In this document: positions 61,068-64,000 of the stretch, piece after piece
Numbering within the stretch: the first letter of the stretch is position 1
How the letters are laid out: every line of letters begins with the position of its first letter
Origin: Roseivivax lentus
GTDB taxonomy: Bacteria; Pseudomonadota; Alphaproteobacteria; Rhodobacterales; Rhodobacteraceae
NCBI RefSeq assembly: GCF_900156805.1
Contig: NZ_FTOQ01000016.1
Coordinates: 1-64,000 of the forward strand
Reading direction: 5' to 3'
DNA length: 64,000 nucleotides
Notes under the pieces: model-generated
Told to the model about the DNA's origin: nothing
What the model saw: only the letters and a program-made list of their open reading frames with translations
Databases searched by the model: none
Made by a program: the position numbers and the translations under genes

Positions 61068-61464
61068 GCCGACGCCCGCGGCGCTGGCGGTGGTGATCCG
61101 CGGGGGGCACGCGCTCCTGGTGCGGCGGCGCAACCGGCCCGATGCGGGGCTCTGGGGCTATCCCGGCGGCAAATGCGAGCCCGGCGAGACCGCGGCGGAG
61201 ACGGCACTGCGCGAACTGGCCGAGGAGACGGGCCTGCGCGCGCAGAGGGCCACGGCGCTCGGCACGCTTCACATCATCCGGCCCGACTTCTTCTACCGGC
61301 TCGATGCCTTCGTCTGCCACGGCGCCGAAGGCGATGCGCGGGCGGCCGACGATGCCGAGGAGGCGGGCTGGTTCCCGGTCTCCCGCGTGATCGGGGGCGG
61401 ATTGCTCATGAGCCGGGATGTCGACCGGCTGTGCCTGCGCGCGCTTGGGCAGGATTTCAGATAG
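61042..61464 (+). CDS. NUDIX hydrolase
   Basis: A protein of up to 140 residues with the Nudix box [20 protein letters not shown] then ETGL (G-x5-E-x7-REx-EExG). Resembles small ADP-ribose or nucleoside-diphosphate pyrophosphatases. The start is uncertain: TTG 61042 overlaps the end of hom by 26 nt, and a GTG at 61093 is an alternative. Probably cotranscribed with hom. The first of two palindromes overlaps its stop codon. Confidence 0.85.
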   Translation: MRSASRKSEPTPAALAVVIRGGHALLVRRRNRPDAGLWGYPGGKCEPGETAAETALRELAEETGLRAQRATALGTLHIIRPDFFYRLDAFVCHGAEGDARAADDAEEAGWFPVSRVIGGGLLMSRDVDRLCLRALGQDFR

Positions 61465-61523
61465 AATCCTGCCGCGCGGATTGCCCGTCAGCGCCAAGGC
61501 AGGATTTTAATTGAAATCCTGCC
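61449..61523. repeat. Two related palindromes before glpX
   Basis: gcaggatt (61449-61456) pairs with aatcctgc (61465-61472); ggcaggattt (61498-61507) pairs with aaatcctgcc (61514-61523). The two share the core GCAGGATT and its complement and lie about 50 bp apart, between the NUDIX gene and glpX. They could be terminators, protein sites or a small repetitive palindrome family. No T-run follows the second. Confidence 0.75.
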
Positions 61524-61602
61524 CGCCCCTTGTCCTTGCGGAGGCGCACGGGGCCGGGGTAGTCAGGGCACGACCAGACATTGACAGACCCGGAGCCTCC
61601 TC

Positions 61603-62568
61603 ATGAACGCGCCCAAGGATTTTAACGACCGCATGTTGTCTCTGGGCCTGGCCCGCGTATCGGAGGCCGCGGCGATCGCCTCGGCGGATTTCATCGGGCG
61701 CGGCGACGAGAAGGCCGCCGATCAGGCCGCGGTCAACGCCATGCGCGAGCAGCTCAACAAGCTCGATATCGCAGGCACCGTTGTGATCGGCGAAGGTGAA
61801 CGCGACGAGGCGCCGATGCTTTATATCGGCGAGGAAGTGGGCTCGGGCAACGGGCCGGGCGTCGATATCGCCCTCGATCCGCTGGAAGGCACCACGCTCA
61901 CCGCCAAGGACATGCCGAACGCGCTGACGGTGATCGCCATGGGGCCGCGCGGCTCGATGCTGCATGCGCCCGACGTCTACATGGACAAGCTCGCCATCGG
62001 GCCGGGCTTCGCCGAGGGCGTGGTGACGCTCGACATGAGCCCGCGCGAACGGGTCGAGGCGCTGGCCGCCGCCAAGGCCTGCCACCCCCGCGACATCACG
62101 GTCTGTATCCTGGAACGCCCCCGCCACGAGGACATGATCGCCGAGGTCCGCGCCACCGGCGCCGCCATCCGGCTCATCACCGATGGCGACGTGGCGGGCG
62201 TCATGCACACCGCCGAGCCCGACATCACCGGGATCGACATGTATATGGGATCGGGCGGGGCGCCAGAGGGCGTGCTGGCCGCGTCGGCGCTGAAATGCAT
62301 GGGCGGGCAGATGTATGGCCGCCTGATCTTCCGCAACGACGACGAGCGGGGCCGCGCCGCCAAGGCCGGGATCACCGATCTCGACCGGATCTACAGCCGC
62401 GACGACATGGTCACGGATCACGTCATCTTCGCGGCGACCGGCGTGACCTCGGGCTCGATCCTGCCGGGCATCAAGCGCGAGGTCGGGTATCTGACGACCG
62501 AGACGATCCTGATGCGGTCGAAGACCGGATCGGTGCGGCGCATGGTCTATCGCAACCCGACCCGGTGA
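61603..62568 (+). CDS. glpX: Class II fructose-1,6-bisphosphatase
   Basis: A 321-residue enzyme of the GlpX family: GEGERDEAPMLYIGEEVGSG, then VDIALDPLEGTTLTAKDMPN, hold the metal-binding acids; SGGAPEGVLAASALKCMGGQ is the substrate loop. It dephosphorylates fructose-1,6-bisphosphate (and often sedoheptulose-1,7-bisphosphate) in gluconeogenesis. The start follows AGCCTCCTC; no strong Shine-Dalgarno other than weak GGAG. A row of hairpins follows the stop. Confidence 0.95.
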   Translation: MNAPKDFNDRMLSLGLARVSEAAAIASADFIGRGDEKAADQAAVNAMREQLNKLDIAGTVVIGEGERDEAPMLYIGEEVGSGNGPGVDIALDPLEGTTLTAKDMPNALTVIAMGPRGSMLHAPDVYMDKLAIGPGFAEGVVTLDMSPRERVEALAAAKACHPRDITVCILERPRHEDMIAEVRATGAAIRLITDGDVAGVMHTAEPDITGIDMYMGSGGAPEGVLAASALKCMGGQMYGRLIFRNDDERGRAAKAGITDLDRIYSRDDMVTDHVIFAATGVTSGSILPGIKREVGYLTTETILMRSKTGSVRRMVYRNPTR

Positions 62569-62572
62569 GGGG

Positions 62573-62634
62573 TCCGCTCCGAAGAGCGGATCGCCGCGCG
62601 GGCGCGGCGATCCGGTTGGGGGCTCTGCCCCCAA
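62573..62634 (+). terminator. Three successive hairpins after glpX
   Basis: tccgctc/gagcgga (62573-62590), ggatcgccgcg/cgcggcgatcc (62588-62613) and ttgggggc/gcccccaa (62616-62634). The first two overlap by three bases, so they are alternatives. The last is followed by aacccc rather than a T-run. Together they probably end glpX transcription. Confidence 0.7.
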
Positions 62635-62641
62635 AACCCCC

Positions 62642-62670
62642 GGAGGTATTTTCGGTCCGATCGTGAGGGG
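62642..62670 (+). repeat. Hairpin-tail repeat, copy C (tail only)
   Basis: The 29-bp tail found at 50878-50906 and 58424-58452, here with one mismatch and preceded by a different hairpin (62616-62634). Its last six bases, gagggg, lie about 10 nt before the recJ start and may serve as the ribosome-binding site. Confidence 0.85.
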
Positions 62671-62679
62671 CGCGCGCTC

Positions 62680-64000
62680 TTGAGTTACCTTGGTGTCGAG
62701 ACATCCCTGACCGGACGGCGCTGGGTCGGCCCCGGCCCGGAAGTGCAGCGCGCATCCGAGGCGATGGGGCAGGAAACCGGCCTCGCGGCGCCCGTTTGCG
62801 CCACGCTCGCGCGGCTCGGCGTCACGCCCGCCGAGGCGGCCTCCTTCCTCGATCCCAAGCTGCGCGACCTGCTGCCCGACCCCCGCTCCCTGCGCGACAT
62901 GGAAGCGGCGGCGGCGCGCGTCCTGCAGGCCGTGGCCCGCGGCGAACGGGTGGCGGTCTTCGCCGATTACGACGTCGATGGCGGCGCCTCCGCCGCGCTG
63001 CTGATCGACTGGTTCCGCAGGCAGGGCCGGGCGGTCACGCTTTATATTCCCGACCGGATCGACGAGGGCTACGGCCCGAACGTGCCGGCGATGCGGGAGC
63101 TTGCGGCGCATCACGACCTGATCCTCTGCGTCGATTGCGGAACGCTGTCGCATGCGCCGATCGCGGCGGCCTCAGAGACGGCGGAGGTGGTCGTGCTCGA
63201 TCATCACCTGGGCGGCGAGACGCTGCCGCCCGCCCATGCGGTCGTAAACCCCAACCGGCAGGACGAGGATGGCGCGCTGGCGCATCTCTGCGCCGCGGGC
63301 GTGGTCTTCCTGATGCTGGTCGAATGCGGACGGCAGATGCGCGCCGCGGGGCAGGCGGGGCCGGACCTGATGGCGATGCTCGACCTGGTGGCGCTGGCGA
63401 CCGTGGCCGACGTGGCGCCCCTGCGCGGGGTCAACCGGGCGCTGGTGCGTCAGGGCCTGCAGGTCATGGCCCGGCGCGCCCGCCCGGGCCTTGTCGCGCT
63501 CAGCGACATCGCCCGGCTCGAGACCGCCCCCGCCGCCTATCATCTGGGCTACGTGCTGGGACCGCGGGTCAATGCGGGCGGGCGGATCGGCGCCGCCGAT
63601 CTGGGCGCGCGGCTTCTGGCGACCGAGGATGTGCACGAGGCCGCCGCACTGGCCGAACGGCTCGACCAGCTCAATACCGAGCGGCGGGAGATCGAGGGCG
63701 CCGTGCGCGCCGCCGCCATGGCCCAGGCCGAAACGCGAGGCCTCGATGCGCCGCTGGTCTGGGCGGCGGGCGAGGGCTGGCATCCGGGGGTCGTCGGCAT
63801 CGTCGCCGCGCGGCTGAAGGAGGCCACCAACCGGCCCGCGGTGGTGATCGGCCTCGACGGCGACGAGGGCAAGGGATCGGGGCGCTCCGTCTCGGGCGTC
63901 GATCTCGGCGCCAGCATCCAGAAACTCGCCGCCGAGGGGCTGCTTCTGAAAGGTGGCGGGCACAAGATGGCCGCCGGGCTGACCGTCGCGCGCGACCGGC
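62680..64000 (+). CDS. recJ: Single-stranded-DNA exonuclease RecJ (partial, runs off the window)
   Basis: Open from TTG 62680 (MSYLGVETSLTGRRW) to the window end, 440 residues so far. VAVFADYDVDGGASAALLID is DHH motif I, ILCVDCGT motif II and VVVLDHHLGGETLPPAHAVV the DHH motif III. Later YHLGYVLGPRVNAGGRIGAA and the DHHA1 segment GKGSGRSVSGVDLGA and GGGHKMAAGLTVARDR are present. RecJ is a 5'-3' exonuclease in recombination and mismatch repair. A TTG start is used because the frame has no ATG nearby and GAGGGG lies just upstream. Confidence 0.95.
   Translation, partial: MSYLGVETSLTGRRWVGPGPEVQRASEAMGQETGLAAPVCATLARLGVTPAEAASFLDPKLRDLLPDPRSLRDMEAAAARVLQAVARGERVAVFADYDVDGGASAALLIDWFRRQGRAVTLYIPDRIDEGYGPNVPAMRELAAHHDLILCVDCGTLSHAPIAAASETAEVVVLDHHLGGETLPPAHAVVNPNRQDEDGALAHLCAAGVVFLMLVECGRQMRAAGQAGPDLMAMLDLVALATVADVAPLRGVNRALVRQGLQVMARRARPGLVALSDIARLETAPAAYHLGYVLGPRVNAGGRIGAADLGARLLATEDVHEAAALAERLDQLNTERREIEGAVRAAAMAQAETRGLDAPLVWAAGEGWHPGVVGIVAARLKEATNRPAVVIGLDGDEGKGSGRSVSGVDLGASIQKLAAEGLLLKGGGHKMAAGLTVARDR

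Overview
The window looks like a chromosomal segment of an alphaproteobacterium of the Rhodobacteraceae (roseobacter) type. I infer this from the gene neighbourhoods: SelD fused to a flavoprotein domain next to mnmH; a circularly permuted ATP-grasp / alpha-E / transglutaminase / Anbu cluster; pcm-tolC-PopZ-like; Hint-domain RTX proteins; and a conserved roseobacter-type DUF6280-like protein. No species is named because nothing here identifies one.

The left 29.7 kb is accessory DNA. Positions 1-17066 are a patchwork: two unrecognised genes, a lamin-tail/RTX/Hint secreted protein whose last residues are read from an IS5-family remnant, a small GDCCVxC-type Cys-rich protein, an MFS transporter, an HdeA-like exported protein, an MBL-fold hydrolase, an HTH regulator with two decayed relatives nearby, an IS5-family element split by an IS110-family element, and a two-gene operon encoding a probable MACPF (perforin-fold) protein and a helical partner, followed by an IS110 fragment.

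Positions 17067-29702 are a compact integrated element bounded by perfect 17-bp direct repeats. The right copy is the 3' end of a tRNA-Phe gene. It carries a PrimPol/PriCT/VapE replication protein, an iteron-like array with a perfect 18-bp inverted repeat just behind that gene, a ribbon-helix-helix plus RAMA-like protein, small and large terminase, an AT-richer membrane protein inserted between terminase and portal (probable cargo), portal, a fused prohead protease-major capsid protein, two head-completion proteins, an AlpA-like excisionase and a tyrosine integrase. There are no tail, baseplate or lysis genes. This is the gene content expected of a capsid-forming phage satellite (cf-PICI-like) that would make and fill its own heads and borrow tails from a helper phage. 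It is the main discovery candidate of the window.

From the tRNA-Phe gene onward (29.7-64 kb) the sequence is core-like. It holds selenium metabolism (mnmH, selD); the Anbu cluster; tRNA-Cys; small membrane proteins and an AI-2E family permease; pcm, a TolC-like channel and a PopZ-like protein; efp; ygfZ with a fructosamine-kinase-like gene; an MsbA-like ABC exporter with a tyrosine phosphatase; two PLP aminotransferases; the LolC/E-LolD lipoprotein release system; an RTX protein; a lipoprotein cytochrome c; a TetR regulator with its own palindromic operator; hom, a NUDIX gene, glpX, and the start of recJ, which runs off the right edge. Short repeats decorate this part: three copies of a hairpin-plus-tail module at gene ends (two identical over 55 bp), a nine-copy 28-bp tandem repeat into which a lipoprotein gene reads, and paired palindromes before glpX.
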